From the NCBI GenBank assembly GCA_949361645.1, contig OX442426.1:2290673-2354672 (forward strand): a DNA stretch of 64,000 bases. The letters run 5' to 3'. The DNA comes from Spongilla lacustris. Taxonomy: Eukaryota; Porifera; Demospongiae; Spongillida; Spongillidae. The notes beneath the pieces were generated by a model. The model was not told the origin of the DNA. It saw nothing but the letters and a program-made list of their open reading frames with translations, and searched no databases. A program made the translations under genes and the position numbers. Shown here piece by piece: positions 11,664 through 22,894 of the stretch; the stretch's first letter is position 1; every line of letters starts with the position of its first letter.

Positions 11664-12779
11664 CTAGACCACACAAAGCCTTCCATTTGACTCAACTACA
11701 AGAACCTTGTGCTTCCCTTGATGTGTACCAATCTGCAAGTGAAGATCAATCTCCCCGGCCACCTTAAGCTGTTCACCATTTACAGCCATAACAGGAACAG
11801 TGCATGGAGAGAGTGAACTTTTGACCTTGATTTTCACCTTATTCCACACTGCTTCATGTATAAGTGTTACTGAAGAACCAGTATCTACTAACATGCTGAC
11901 ACTGAATCCCTCTATATGCCCTTGTATGGTTAATGTACATGCAACAGCTGATGTATGCTCCACTGACTTATTGTTTGATGGCTTCCTCTGTACACCTTGT
12001 CTTCTGCTTGGACAATCCCGTCTTAAATGTCCTGTCTCACCACAATGCCAGCAAGTCTGCTTTCTTTTAGGGCCATTTCTCTTTCCTGGTTCACGTTCCG
12101 CCATCAGCTTGGTCAATTGCTCAGTCAACCGCTCAACCTGTTGAGAAAGCTTGTGTACCTGGCCGTCACTCCTTCCAATAGCACAGCTACTTCCGCCTCC
12201 TCTGATATCTTCAATTGTAGCTCCCGCTTTTAGATGCTCTTGGGCTAACTCCGCTGTCTGCAGCCTGTAAGCCAGTTTCACCGCGTCGTCCAGCGTCTTT
12301 GGTGAATCTGTGAGGAGTTTGAGCTGGGTGGTAGGGGAGAGAATACCCTGGATAAATTGGTAACGAGCAACCTCCAAGCGCCTCTCCGGTGACCATGAGG
12401 GATATCCTTTGTCAGCCAGAACACGCAACCTGCCGGCGAATTCGAGGACAGACTCACCTGCTTTCTGTCTCGCCACGTGCATCTTAGCCTGCCACTCTAA
12501 CTCCACCCCGTCGGGAGCAAAGTGACGCGCGAGGCACGCTTTCACCGCACCATACTCAACCGTTTCGCTCACCAACCCCAGCTGACTTACAATCCTAAAA
12601 GGCTCGTCTTCAAGCAGCGAGACCAACTCTGCTCCTTTCTTCTCTTCAGGTAAGCCCGCTTCTTGAAAATATAGTTCCACTCGCTTTATCCATAGACTGA
12701 AGTCGGTACCAGTTGCGAAGCGAGGGAGAGGACGCGCTGAAAACCGAGTGGGCCTCCTCTCGCGCTCGGGCTCCGTCAT
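11664..12779 (-). CDS. Gag-protease fragment of a Ty3-like LTR retrotransposon
   Basis: An intact 371-codon frame. Residues about 20-170 are a retrotransposon Gag domain (FSLWIKRVELYFQEAGLP, then AGESVLEFAGRLRVLAD). A basic linker is followed by a CCHC zinc knuckle (CWHCGETGHLRRDC, about residues 245-258). An aspartic protease start follows with the catalytic motif MLVDTGSSVTLI near residue 304. The protease is cut off after about 70 residues, and no reverse transcriptase or integrase follows at lower coordinates. The ATG lies 6 bp inside a tRNA-Leu-type primer binding site, so this is the 5' end of an element. Its product would form virus-like particles; this copy cannot be autonomous. Confidence 0.85.
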   Translation of the reverse strand: MTEPERERRPTRFSARPLPRFATGTDFSLWIKRVELYFQEAGLPEEKKGAELVSLLEDEPFRIVSQLGLVSETVEYGAVKACLARHFAPDGVELEWQAKMHVARQKAGESVLEFAGRLRVLADKGYPSWSPERRLEVARYQFIQGILSPTTQLKLLTDSPKTLDDAVKLAYRLQTAELAQEHLKAGATIEDIRGGGSSCAIGRSDGQVHKLSQQVERLTEQLTKLMAEREPGKRNGPKRKQTCWHCGETGHLRRDCPSRRQGVQRKPSNNKSVEHTSAVACTLTIQGHIEGFSVSMLVDTGSSVTLIHEAVWNKVKIKVKSSLSPCTVPVMAVNGEQLKVAGEIDLHLQIGTHQGKHKVLVVESNGRLCVV

Positions 12780-12784
12780 CCCGG

Positions 12785-12800
12785 CCCACTTCTGACACCA
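12785..12800 (-). other. Primer binding site, tRNA-Leu type
   Basis: On the minus strand this reads TGGTGTCAGAAGTGGG, complementary to the 3' end expected for an animal tRNA-Leu with CCA added. It lies one base after the LTR end and overlaps the region just before the Gag start, as in Ty3-like elements. Confidence 0.6.
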
Positions 12801-12801
12801 A

Positions 12802-12904
12802 TGTAGCGTCGGTTACAGGTGTGGCAAAAGGTTCATCCAATACAACAACATACGCGCTTATATAGATACAAGTACAAAGGTCATGGCGCATGCGCTACAC
12901 TACA
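12802..12904 (-). mobile_element. Short 5' LTR of the Ty3-like element
   Basis: On the minus strand the segment begins TGTAGTGTAGCGCATGCGCC and ends CGACGCTACA, so it has TG...CA ends that form an inverted repeat (TGTAG/CTACA). It contains a TATA-box-like TATATAAG. The primer binding site follows after one base. At about 103 bp it is unusually short. No 3' partner LTR is found in the window, so the boundaries are inferred. Confidence 0.45.
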
Positions 12905-12924
12905 ACCGATCAGTCGGGTACCCA

Positions 12925-13145
12925 GACTAAAACCCATCCTAAATAGCGTAAAAACCATGCATCCTGCGTCCAGGGTGGGAATAGTGTAAAAACCTTACTT
13001 GGAGGGTTTTTGTCGAATGTTGACATATGAATTGAATTATTGCTTCAACATTCGACAGAACTAGGGTAGAACCACATGTATTCCCATCCTGGACGCACAA
13101 TCCGGGCAGGATGGTTTTTACGCTATATAAGGACGGGTCTTTGTT
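12925..13145. mobile_element. Foldback element (MITE-like)
   Basis: The ends pair over about 50 bp: CCATCCTAAATAGCGTAAAA, CATCCTGCGTCCAGGGTGGG and AATA on the left match, inverted, TATTCCCATCCTGGACGCAC and GGATGGTTTTTACGCTATAT on the right. The centre holds a second inverted repeat (TGTCGAATGTTGACAT with TTCAACATTCGACA). No coding capacity. Confidence 0.75.
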
Positions 13146-13194
13146 AAAAAACCAGCCTGTTGGACGTTTATAACTGCCCTTTTTATCCTATAGG

Positions 13195-13350
13195 TAGGAC
13201 CGTAGGACATTGCGCCCTAGTGTGGAGTGTCTGGGGGGGACATTGTACCCTATAGTGCATGGGGGACAGTTTGCCCTAGTGCAGAATGTCCGGGGGGACA
13301 TTGTGCCCTAGTGTAGAATGTCCGGGGGGACATTCTGCACGGGGGGGGGG
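13195..13350. repeat. About 32-bp G-rich minisatellite
   Basis: Four imperfect units built on GGGGGGACATTGTGCCCTAG plus TGTAGAATGTCC, ending in a run of 11 G near 13340. It lies directly in front of the retroelement fragment at 13360. Confidence 0.8.
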
Positions 13351-13359
13351 GACAATCCG

Positions 13360-13870
13360 TCCTCCCACACCGGCATGGTGGAGATGTGGTCACCCATCAC
13401 AACCACCTTAGGGACACCTTTGCCGAACTCTGGTACCGATCTCACCTGCCGGCCTGTATGCGTTGAAGTGGGATATGGCCTATCTGGAGATCACATCAAC
13501 ATACGTCCAGCTGATGTGTTGGTTCAGGGTTGGGATAGAGGTGAGCCTGCTGCCTTTGATATAACAGTCACTTCACCCCTCACTCCTGCCACCTTAAGAG
13601 ATGCCAGTACTTCCTCAGGTGCAGCAGCCCATGCTGCAGAATGTATAGAAAGCATTCCACCAATGAATGCCGGGGTGGGTGTGCATGCATCCCACTGGCT
13701 GTGGAGACCTTTGGGCATTGCATGGGGGAAGGAGGCCCAAAACGTGTTCTCATGCCTATAGCAGTCCATCCACCAAGGTCGCCCCAAATCTGTTGCCCTT
13801 TTTGACATCTACAGCAGAATGAACATGTGTTTAGTTAGATCAATATCCAAGGCCATCATGGGCAGAGTAT
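13360..13870 (+). pseudogene. Retroelement 3' end (C-terminal region after reverse transcriptase)
   Basis: The readable peptide contains RPADVLVQGWDRGEPAAFD, ITVTSPLTPATLRDAS, an Ala-rich stretch and, after a stop TAG at 13759, KSVALFDIYSRMNMCLVRSI. This series is the fingerprint of the C-terminal region of a high-copy invertebrate retroelement family; similar pieces occur here at 17.6, 22.9, 26.8, 27.9 and 49.0 kb. The upstream part (MVEMWSPITTT...) is out of frame with the expected V(V/T)xxHN motif. A premature stop and at least one frameshift show decay. The terminal stop near 13868 is followed within about 27 bp by the (TAGTG/CAGTG)n array. Confidence 0.65.
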
Positions 13871-13895
13871 AGTAGTTCTTTAGGACATTTGTGTG

Positions 13896-16340
13896 TAGTG
13901 TAGTGTAGTGCAGTGCAGTGCAGTGCAGTGCAGTGCAGTGCAGTGCAGTGCAGTGCAGTGCAGTGCAGTGCAGTGCAGTGCAGTGCAGTGCAGTGCAGTG
14001 CAGTGCAGTGCAGTGCAGTGCAGTGCAGTGCAGTGCAGTGCAGTGCAGTGCAGTGCAGTGCAGTGCAGTGCAGTGCAGTGCAGTGCAGTGCAGTGCAGTG
14101 CAGTGCAGTGCAGTGCAGTGCAGTGCAGTGCAGTGCAGTGCAGTGCAGTGCAGTGCAGTGCAGTGCAGTGCAGTGCAGTGCAGTGCAGTGCAGTGCAGTG
14201 CAGTGCAGTGCAGTGCAGTGCAGTGCAGTGCAGTGCAGTGCAGTGCAGTGCAGTGCAGTGCAGTGCAGTGCAGTGCAGTGCAGTGCAGTGCAGTGCAGTG
14301 CAGTGCAGTGCAGTGCAGTGCAGTGCAGTGCAGTGCAGTGCAGTGCAGTGCAGTGCAGTGCAGTGCAGTGCAGTGCAGTGCAGTGCAGTGCAGTGCAGTG
14401 CAGTGCAGTGCAGTGCAGTGCAGTGCAGTGCAGTGCAGTGCAGTGCAGTGCAGTGCAGTGCAGTGCAGTGCAGTGCAGTGCAGTGCAGTGCAGTGCAGTG
14501 CAGTGCAGTGCAGTGCAGTGCAGTGCAGTGCAGTGCAGTGCAGTGCAGTGCAGTGCAGTGCAGTGCAGTGCAGTGCAGTGCAGTGCAGTGCAGTGCAGTG
14601 CAGTGCAGTGCAGTGCAGTGCAGTGCAGTGCAGTGCAGTGCAGTGCAGTGCAGTGCAGTGCAGTGCAGTGCAGTGCAGTGCAGTGCAGTGCAGTGCAGTG
14701 CAGTGCAGTGCAGTGCAGTGCAGTGCAGTGCAGTGCAGTGCAGTGCAGTGCAGTGCAGTGCAGTGCAGTGCAGTGCAGTGCAGTGCAGTGCAGTGCAGTG
14801 CAGTGCAGTGCAGTGCAGTGCAGTGCAGTGCAGTGCAGTGCAGTGCAGTGCAGTGCAGTGCAGTGCAGTGCAGTGCAGTGCAGTGCAGTGCAGTGCAGTG
14901 CAGTGCAGTGCAGTGCAGTGCAGTGCAGTGCAGTGCAGTGCAGTGCAGTGCAGTGCAGTGCAGTGCAGTGCAGTGCAGTGCAGTGCAGTGCAGTGCAGTG
15001 CAGTGCAGTGCAGTGCAGTGCAGTGCAGTGCAGTGCAGTGCAGTGCAGTGCAGTGCAGTGCAGTGCAGTGCAGTGCAGTGCAGTGCAGTGCAGTGCAGTG
15101 CAGTGCAGTGCAGTGCAGTGCAGTGCAGTGCAGTGCAGTGCAGTGCAGTGCAGTGCAGTGCAGTGCAGTGCAGTGCAGTGCAGTGCAGTGCAGTGCAGTG
15201 CAGTGCAGTGCAGTGCAGTGCAGTGCAGTGCAGTGCAGTGCAGTGCAGTGCAGTGCAGTGCAGTGCAGTGCAGTGCAGTGCAGTGCAGTGCAGTGCAGTG
15301 CAGTGCAGTGCAGTGCAGTGCAGTGCAGTGCAGTGCAGTGCAGTGCAGTGCAGTGCAGTGCAGTGCAGTGCAGTGCAGTGCAGTGCAGTGCAGTGCAGTG
15401 CAGTGCAGTGCAGTGCAGTGCAGTGCAGTGCAGTGCAGTGCAGTGCAGTGCAGTGCAGTGCAGTGCAGTGCAGTGCAGTGCAGTGCAGTGCAGTGCAGTG
15501 CAGTGCAGTGCAGTGCAGTGCAGTGCAGTGCAGTGCAGTGCAGTGCAGTGCAGTGCAGTGCAGTGCAGTGCAGTGCAGTGCAGTGCAGTGCAGTGCAGTG
15601 CAGTGCAGTGCAGTGCAGTGCAGTGCAGTGCAGTGCAGTGCAGTGCAGTGCAGTGCAGTGCAGTGCAGTGCAGTGCAGTGCAGTGCAGTGCAGTGCAGTG
15701 CAGTGCAGTGCAGTGCAGTGCAGTGCAGTGCAGTGCAGTGCAGTGCAGTGCAGTGCAGTGCAGTGCAGTGCAGTGCAGTGCAGTGCAGTGCAGTGCAGTG
15801 CAGTGCAGTGCAGTGCAGTGCAGTGCAGTGCAGTGCAGTGCAGTGCAGTGCAGTGCAGTGCAGTGCAGTGCAGTGCAGTGCAGTGCAGTGCAGTGCAGTG
15901 CAGTGCAGTGCAGTGCAGTGCAGTGCAGTGCAGTGCAGTGCAGTGCAGTGCAGTGCAGTGCAGTGCAGTGCAGTGCAGTGCAGTGCAGTGCAGTGCAGTG
16001 CAGTGCAGTGCAGTGCAGTGCAGTGCAGTGCAGTGCAGTGCAGTGCAGTGCAGTGCAGTGCAGTGCAGTGCAGTGCAGTGCAGTGCAGTGCAGTGCAGTG
16101 CAGTGCAGTGCAGTGCAGTGCAGTGCAGTGCAGTGCAGTGCAGTGCAGTGCAGTGCAGTGCAGTGCAGTGCAGTGCAGTGCAGTGCAGTGCAGTGCAGTG
16201 CAGTGCAGTGCAGTGCAGTGCAGTGCAGTGCAGTGCAGTGCAGTGCAGTGCAGTGCAGTGCAGTGCAGTGCAGTGCAGTGCAGTGCAGTGCAGTGCAGTG
16301 CAGTGCAGTGCAGTGCAGTGCAGTGCAGTGCAGTGCGGTG
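13896..16340. repeat. (CAGTG)n satellite, 485 perfect units
   Basis: Three TAGTG units (13896-13910) are followed by 485 uninterrupted CAGTG units (13911-16335), then CGGTG and a break. No interior substitution or indel is visible over 2425 bp. All plus frames encode repeated Ser-Ala-Val-Gln-Cys and the minus frames repeated Leu-His-Cys-Thr-Ala. These are products of the pentamer and are not genes. The perfect interior could reflect recent expansion or assembly collapse or fill. Confidence 0.97.
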
Positions 16341-16433
16341 CTCACAGTGCCATTTTGTTGCATAGCTGTGGGTATAAATATCTGTTGCACCACGATATTG
16401 AATACTTACATGCAGATTGTATCTATCCTAACT

Positions 16434-16715
16434 TCAAAGCATCCAGTTATGAATAAAAAGCAATGAAACAAGTAATTTCTCTATGAGAAAGTTGCAGGTA
16501 TATAGGATTTATAAATGCAATAGTGGTGAAAAAGGAAGGAAACAAGGGTGTAATAATAAGGACTCTGAAAAACGAATTAGTCCTATATATTTAGCACACA
16601 TAGTAGGATGGGTTTGTTACATTAGTCATGTGCAAAATATAGGACTATTTCGTTTTTCAGAGTCCTTATATACCCCCAACTTTCTCATAGAGAATGTTTT
16701 TTATTTACTTGTCAC
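16434..16715. mobile_element. Foldback MITE, ATTCTCT-TGAGAAAGTTGG family, copy 1
   Basis: Left arm elements CTCTATGAGAAAGTTGCAGG, TATATAGGATT, AACAAGGGT and AAGGACTCTGAAAAACGAA pair with an inverted right arm ending CTTTCTCATAGAGAATG near 16695. A central loop with TAGTCCTATATATTTAGC is also inverted. The flank GAAAGCATCCA-TTATGAATAAAAAG is shared with the right flank of copy 2 at 29003-29030, so the element may extend to about 16434. No open reading frame. Copies 2 and 3 are at 28748 and 52343. Confidence 0.8.
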
Positions 16716-17229
16716 AAATAAAAATTGCATGTTACACAAACAACACATCTTTGCAACTGTACAACCTTTTCCTTTCAAGTTTCGTACACTTGTTTCCACA
16801 TCATCTCTCTATGTTCGTGTCAATTTTGAAGCTCGATCTAATTATTATCCATGGCATCAGTGCAAAGATCGCTAACACAGCAGGTTAAAGTTCCTCATTT
16901 CGCCACGTACGAGTGTTGAAAACGCGTCATATTCGGAATGTCCATAGAGGAGTCCTGTAGCTATTGATTTTTTCTGTTCGTTATGGTTTCTGTGTCATCC
17001 GTTAGGGAGATACAGTTGAGCAAACTACATGCACGTTTTCCAGCTTGATTCGCGCCAATGATATAATCACCGCCTCCCCATACACTGAGTTGGACGCGAT
17101 AATCACGATTTTGCTGGACACTGTCCCATATATCACGTATCCTCCACTACAGTAAAACACGTGTACACCGGGTGAATACATCCTGTGGATAATTTTGATT
17201 TGGTTCTGTGTGTAGAGAGCAGCATTGTT
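16716..17229. other. Non-coding, possibly more retroelement decay
   Basis: No gene is called. On the minus strand the end of this stretch may continue the degraded reverse transcriptase from 17230, but stops are frequent. Confidence 0.4.
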
Positions 17230-17552
17230 GGGGATGTAAAGGGGTGGCGCAGGGAGCTTTCAATGCATTCCTAAGGCTGTGGATGGTTGTCTCTGACCCA
17301 CCTGGGCAGGCCACTCCTTGAATAAAATCTGCTGCCTTACCCTTTGTTAGAATACGTACAAAGGCATTTGCTGGTCAACCACCTCAGAACTTCCCCAACT
17401 GCCATAGGCTGCACTTCTGATGGAAGCTTGTTTTTTATTGCTAGTGCAATGAGACTACCACCGCCATGAATTTGATATACAATTAATTTTCGTATCTTTA
17501 AGACTTCTGGTTGGGCAATTGCTGTTACTGGTACCCAAAATATTTTATTCAA
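17230..17552 (-). pseudogene. Reverse transcriptase N-terminal fragment
   Basis: The minus strand from 17552 reads PSEVQPMAVGEVLRWLTSKC, which fits the conserved (I/V)RPIAVGE...R..(S/A)KCL start of an invertebrate retroelement reverse transcriptase. After a stop and a frame change it continues GVACPGGSETTIHSLRNAL, matching the expected G(V/A)..GG.E...H..R block. Downstream it degrades. The polymerase active-site region is not found. Confidence 0.6.
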
Positions 17553-17618
17553 AAAACATAACTATTGACATTTTACATCATTACAGATGGTGCTTTCTCT
17601 TTTCAGCCTACAATGCTG

Positions 17619-17870
17619 CTAAACCTGATAAAGCAGGTATGTGATGCATAGATGAATTGTTGCAGGCTTGTCCAACTCCCAGTTATGGATGAGAATATCG
17701 GCATGCAGTACATGTTGGCCACACTTCATGACCCAGGCTGCTTCTGGCATCAAGTTGTGCACCCAAGCAGGCAGTGTGTCTCTGATTCTGTTGTGGTAAG
17801 AAACCTCATCAGGGCCTTTATTGCATGACAGGGCAAGGTGACGAGAATGGTGCAAAGAATGGGACATGGA
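17619..17870 (-). pseudogene. Retroelement C-terminal fragment
   Basis: An 82-codon frame with HLALSCNKGPDEVSYHNRIRD and HADILIHNWELDKPATIHL. These match the H(A/G)LSC...V..HN.LRD and (P/A)D(V/I)L..NW..GKPA signature seen at 13.4 and 27.9 kb. On the minus strand it lies upstream of the reverse transcriptase start at 17552, the reverse of the order in an intact element. The two pieces therefore come from separate truncated copies or a rearrangement. Confidence 0.55.
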
Positions 17871-17879
17871 TTAAGGACA

Positions 17880-18837
17880 GAGCTGACCTTCAATCACTGG
17901 AATCCCATAACCACCACGGCACCACTTAATAGAAGCTTAACTCAAACTCAGAGGATCAAGATGAAGGTTATTTGGAAAAGATGTCACATATGACCAAGCT
18001 GATGAGTGAGGTGAGGAAATTGAAAGCAAGTGAGTCCTATGTGGCAGTGAAGCATGAACAAATAGCTTGTCCTCTGATAAAATCTTCTTAGTTAGCTTAC
18101 TTAGAGGTTGTTACTGTGGTAATAGTGATAGTAGAATTGAACCAGTCCAGAGAATGATAATCAAAAAGCAAATGCAGAAGCTATGTAAGGAATCAGATGT
18201 GTCAACCAAGGTGCACTCTGCAAAACAGAGGCATCATCATCATGAAAAGCAAGACCTTCACAGATCAAGGAGGTCAATGAATTGGATCTAGCCAAGTACC
18301 CAGGATGACAGAAACTACCACATTTATACCCTCAGTAGGACCAGTGCCACATGGGGATTATTGGAATCAACATGTTCCAATTACTTCAGTAGGTGCAGAG
18401 CCTCTGCACAATTTAGGCAAGAAACTTGCTACAAAGAATTCCTTCAGCTAATTCAAAATAGGGTGATTTAGAATAAGAATAAGTCAGCCTTCTTCGTGTC
18501 AGATGGAAAAAGGCTTAGGTCACCTGGAATTGTTGATATGATGGCCTATAGTGGGGGGACCCAGTTGTTGGTTAATGGAAGGTGCATTAACGGGAAGAGC
18601 AGGCCTTTTCTAGTGACACTTCTCAAGCACTCATCTACAGCATTTGGCTGAAGAGTCTGGTTTGTTCTTCTCATTAGCAGTGAGACAGCCACCTAAGTTG
18701 TTTGCCACTTGAGAGTTTATCTGACCTGAAGCCAATCAGGAATTGTAAAGGCACCTCAGCAGCTTCTATTAGATGTGGGACTGGCACGATGTTCACATTA
18801 GGAGGCAGAATTGGTTTGGTTGGTACAGAAGAAATAG
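17880..18837. other. Unassigned region, no clear gene
   Basis: A plus-strand stretch near 17950-18290 has Lys/Glu/His-rich open segments (for example a run of four His codons at about 18231) but no family signature. Nothing else is recognised. Confidence 0.4.
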
Positions 18838-18982
18838 GTGCAGGCCCGTAGCCAGGGGGGTGCAAACGAATGCAATTGCACCCCCCACCCCCCGCTGGAT
18901 ATAAGGTCCGCTCGGCCAGCTATGAATTTTGTTACAAGCATATTGCTGTACAATCTATACACTTATATAGTGTATAGATTGC
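18838..18982. mobile_element. Dispersed repeat 'AGGCCCGTAGCCAGG', copy 1
   Basis: The order GCAGGCCCGTAGCCAGG, GGGGTGCAAACG, ATTGCACCCCCC, AAGGTCC, (C/G)GCTATGAAT and TACAATCTATACAC is repeated at 40584-40735. The right end forms a perfect hairpin (CAATCTATACAC...GTGTATAGATTG, 18951-18981). Non-autonomous repeat; the full element boundaries are not defined. Confidence 0.65.
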
Positions 18983-19532
18983 ATGCATGCACAACAATTT
19001 GTTGTCATAACAACTTCACCCTTGCTACTCATGAACTGTTGTTCAATGGAGCCCAGCCAGCAGCAGGAGCATGGAACCTGTGCTGCAATTAGCTACATGT
19101 AACACATTTCACTGACAGCGAACCGCCTAGCCTCAAACATCATTCAGCAGCTGCCAAACATAGCAATGGCACATATACACAATCTATACCTGCAAGAAGT
19201 GAAGCTCAGAAGATACGAAATTTGATTTTATTATCATCTTCATGTCTATTTACCAGTACCTGTCCTACCTTTCTGGTATTATGCGGTAGTCAAACTTCAG
19301 AATAGTGCCCTTGATATTGTAGACGCTTATGAAATGATTGAGAGTCTCTACAAGCTTGAGCGTCCAAAATAAATTACAATCATTCATATGGAATGGTCGA
19401 GAAAGTTGGAAGCCGCTCAGTGTCAATGCCTCGCATTGCTGCAAGGTAGCAGCATCAAAACAATATTTCTTCTGATTTTGTACCATCTGTAATGCATTCA
19501 AAGGAAATCAATCTGTCTAGAATTGTTGACAC
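18983..19532. other. Non-coding stretch
   Basis: No gene is recognised. A minus-strand frame at 19265-19501 has no signature or supporting splice sites. Confidence 0.4.
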
Positions 19533-19748
19533 TAGATGAAAAGTTGGATTTACAATGTATTTACTATCAATCAAATGTGGTGTAAATGAGTTGATAAATA
19601 TGATTATATGTGACATTTCCGTTAGAGTAAATGAGAGCTTCGTATTTACTATGGTTTGATGTCACATATACCATATTTACTAACCCTTTTACACCACCAC
19701 ATTTGAGTGATAGTAAATACATTGTAAATTCAAATTTTCATCTGGTGT
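19533..19748. mobile_element. Foldback MITE with about 85-bp terminal inverted repeats
   Basis: The left arm (AGATGAAAAGTTGGATTTAC, AATGTATTTACTATCA, CAAATGTGGTGTAAA, TATGTGACAT) pairs with an inverted right arm ending TAAATTCAAATTTTCATCTG. The arms differ at scattered positions. No coding sequence. Confidence 0.85.
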
Positions 19749-20817
19749 GAAGTATACCATTGACCTTCCATCCCCTGAGCATCTGGAGCTAGAAGTAATG
19801 CGATGGAAGTCAAAATACAGTGATGTCCCATATGAAAAATTACCTTCATCACCATTATCGGCATAAAAAGATGCGGCAACTTGCTTTCACTGTTCCATGA
19901 GAACGCCAGTGCTCTCAATAATTACATGAGATCACACATCAACAGGAAAGAACATTTGGCCAATCTTGCTTTGCTGCACATTCATTATGAACAGCAAGAT
20001 CTATGTTAAAAGTGTTATTGACATGTTTGCATTGCTTCACCCTAGAGGTGAAGAATGTATCTATCGTTTTTAAATGACATTGCATGCAGGAGCTATAGGG
20101 TTGGAGGGTATCAAATTACAAAGGGACAATTGCATATGATTCAGTCCTTACCAGAGAGTAAAAAAACCTCCCAAATGCTTATCTGCGCGCAAGATGCATA
20201 ATCTAGATGTATATAAACAACCTGTAACGTTTCATCTGTGCACTAGAACTCAACATGGGTACCCCTTTCGTTCGCCATGGCGAACGAACGGGGTACCCTT
20301 GAGTCCACTGAACTATACTTTGCACCCCCCACCCCCCCCCCCCCTCCCCCAACACAAAGCGGAGATGCTGTTCAGTAGTGTTTGGATTGATGTTATAATT
20401 ACTAAAATAATAAAACTTACAATATGCTCTTTCAACTTGTCCCCGGCTTTGAGAGTGTCTGGGCCGGTCACTTACTAACTGAATACTTGTTTACCACACT
20501 AGCTATACAGCTAGCACTTAGCAAATCATTAATAAGGTGATTAGCAGATTCTCTTCCGTTGTTGGACTGGAAGATATGAAGTACTGTGACATGAGCAACA
20601 TCCAAGGCAGTCTTGCTCTCCAATGATGAGAATCTACTTCTTGCTTTGTGGAAGGGTGTGTATGTTGTGTGTAAGTATGTGGGTGGATTATATATCACAG
20701 ATTGTATTCCTGATGCAATGCAATGTGAATACAATGAGACACCATAGCACTCTAATGTCTAGATCTTTAAAGTTATGCACACGAAATGATGAAAAAGGTG
20801 TATACAAAGTTTTATGC
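19749..20817. other. Non-coding, with palindrome and C-run
   Basis: This precedes the 3' end of receptor locus A. A near-perfect palindrome (GGGTACCCC..TCGTTCGCC / GGCGAACGAACGGGGTACCC, about 20259-20298) is followed by a C-rich run (20326-20348). No gene is recognised. Confidence 0.5.
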
Positions 20818-22894
20818 TCAATAATATGAATGTATACTACTTTCAGCCACTTCCCTTGCATGTGAATCACTGGATGGTATGTGTATCCCATGTGTGGTTG
20901 ATGGTTCTTCCATTGTGGTGGCACTCACATTTTGATTAACATCTGTGTATATTGCTGAACCAGACATGAGCTGTTTGGATAATGGGATATATCCACCCTT
21001 TACATAATTTACTCGTTGTTCACCCTTCATAGGGTGTACAGGGTGAATAGAATGAATTTGGGTGGTATGTAGTGTTGGTGGTCCCACTTCCTCGTAAAGT
21101 GGAGTTCCATTGGTATTCTCATTGTACAGGGTGTAGGCTGACAGAGGATGCTGCAGAACATTAACATAATTATGGTCAATACACCCCGCATGGCAATGCA
21201 CTGCATGTAATAAATATCTTATAGTAGTTGCTAAACGCACTTATGCACTCAAATCTAGGATGTGGATCAATCACAGCCTCATACACAACATCTCTCAAGT
21301 GTTAGGGGCTGAAATTATAAAATACCACAAGTTTACACTGTTCTGTAATATTCTGTTGAGTACAAAGATGTCACAATGCACACTCACAAATTGTGTTCAT
21401 CATTCAGCAATACTTTTCATACCAGATGACAGCTTCATTGGTGCAAAGTCTTCAACGTTTATTTGAGAGCATTTGTGTACATATACATGTATATGCACCA
21501 CAAAGTTTTTAAAAGTTGTGTCAATGCTGTCCAATCTATAGCTTCACCATTTGCAAAACCTGTAGCACTGCATGTCAATGTACATGTATTATCTTATTTG
21601 GAGTATGGTCCTAAACTATAGGACATAAATTGTTTGTAGACTATATACATTTATTAATGGTAAGAGTGTAATGTCTCTTTCAAGCAGTAAACTATAAGTT
21701 TTGTAGTGTACTGTATTTATGTAATGTCACTTTCAAGAATATGAGGCCACATAATAAGCTAAACCTTCATAAGTATTAGTACTGCCATGCATGCTATATT
21801 TGAGCATCAATTTCAATTTCTTATTGTGTATCACCATAAGGTACACCATTAGTGTCTAATGTTAGAGCTTGGTCTACAGTAGATCATTACATGCCCACTT
21901 AAAAATTGGCTGATTCAGTAATAAACTGTAAACGATGTATTGTATAATTAAGGTACGCTTTACAGGCATCTATTATTTGTTACACCACCTTCTCAATAAG
22001 CACTGCACCAAACACTAAAATTACACGAGGAAGTACATACCGAATGAGAGGTTGGAGGTGTCTGTGAATTTGCTAAACAGAAATAGAAAATGGGTTGTAA
22101 ACATTTCATGAGACTATACAAATTAAAATCTTCTGATGTAATATTAATATTGCTAACATCGCATGCATCCATAGAAAGAAAGGTCACAAGCATCTTGTAA
22201 TTAGCATAATTACCGACACAGGTGTAATATAAACATCATCCACTCATTGGAGGGATTCTTACAAATACTGGCTCATGAATGGTTTACGATTATAAGCACC
22301 TTTTTTTGATCTGTGATATTGATGCAGAAAGTAGGCCCTATATAAAGAGAATCCATTGGCGAAATAAAACCATGCAATAATGAATGTGTGGTGTTTTAGA
22401 CCGTTTTAATAACCATATTAAACATTATAATTCTATAATTATTCATACGAGCATGTTTATTTACATGCCTTTTAGCTGCCTTGTTAAAAAATTTCCACTA
22501 GGGGGAATACTAGGTTACTTACATGAGAAGTACAAACAGCATAGCTGCTAGAAGAGATGAGACTCCCACCACCACTCCAACAATGAGAGGTGTAGTACTT
22601 GTAGATGCTGTGCAAATGCATAACATGTACAGTAAACATTTGTTATGCTACAGAGCAATGATTTAGCTTCACATTTGAATGCAATCAATGTTGATCCGTG
22701 TGCATGTAGACCACATTTTGAGTTGAACACAATGGTTTATTTGCTATATTTAACATCATATATCAAGTACAGAGGGTTCATAATACAATGTTAGTTTAAA
22801 ATACCACTGTGGAAAATCTTTAAACAATTATTGTAAATTGCACTGATTTTAGAATTCATAGTACTACAAGACACAATCAAGAAGGATTTCATTT

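Noticed and set aside
13880..16466. Four reading frames of 815-852 codons encoding SAVQC or LHCTA repeats
   Set aside because: They exist in every frame because the pentamer CAGTG contains no stop in any frame. They have no start context, splice sites or other coding sign.
20194..20478. Plus-strand frame with a proline run after the palindrome
   Set aside because: Driven by a C-rich tract. No homologue, splice site or domain is recognised.
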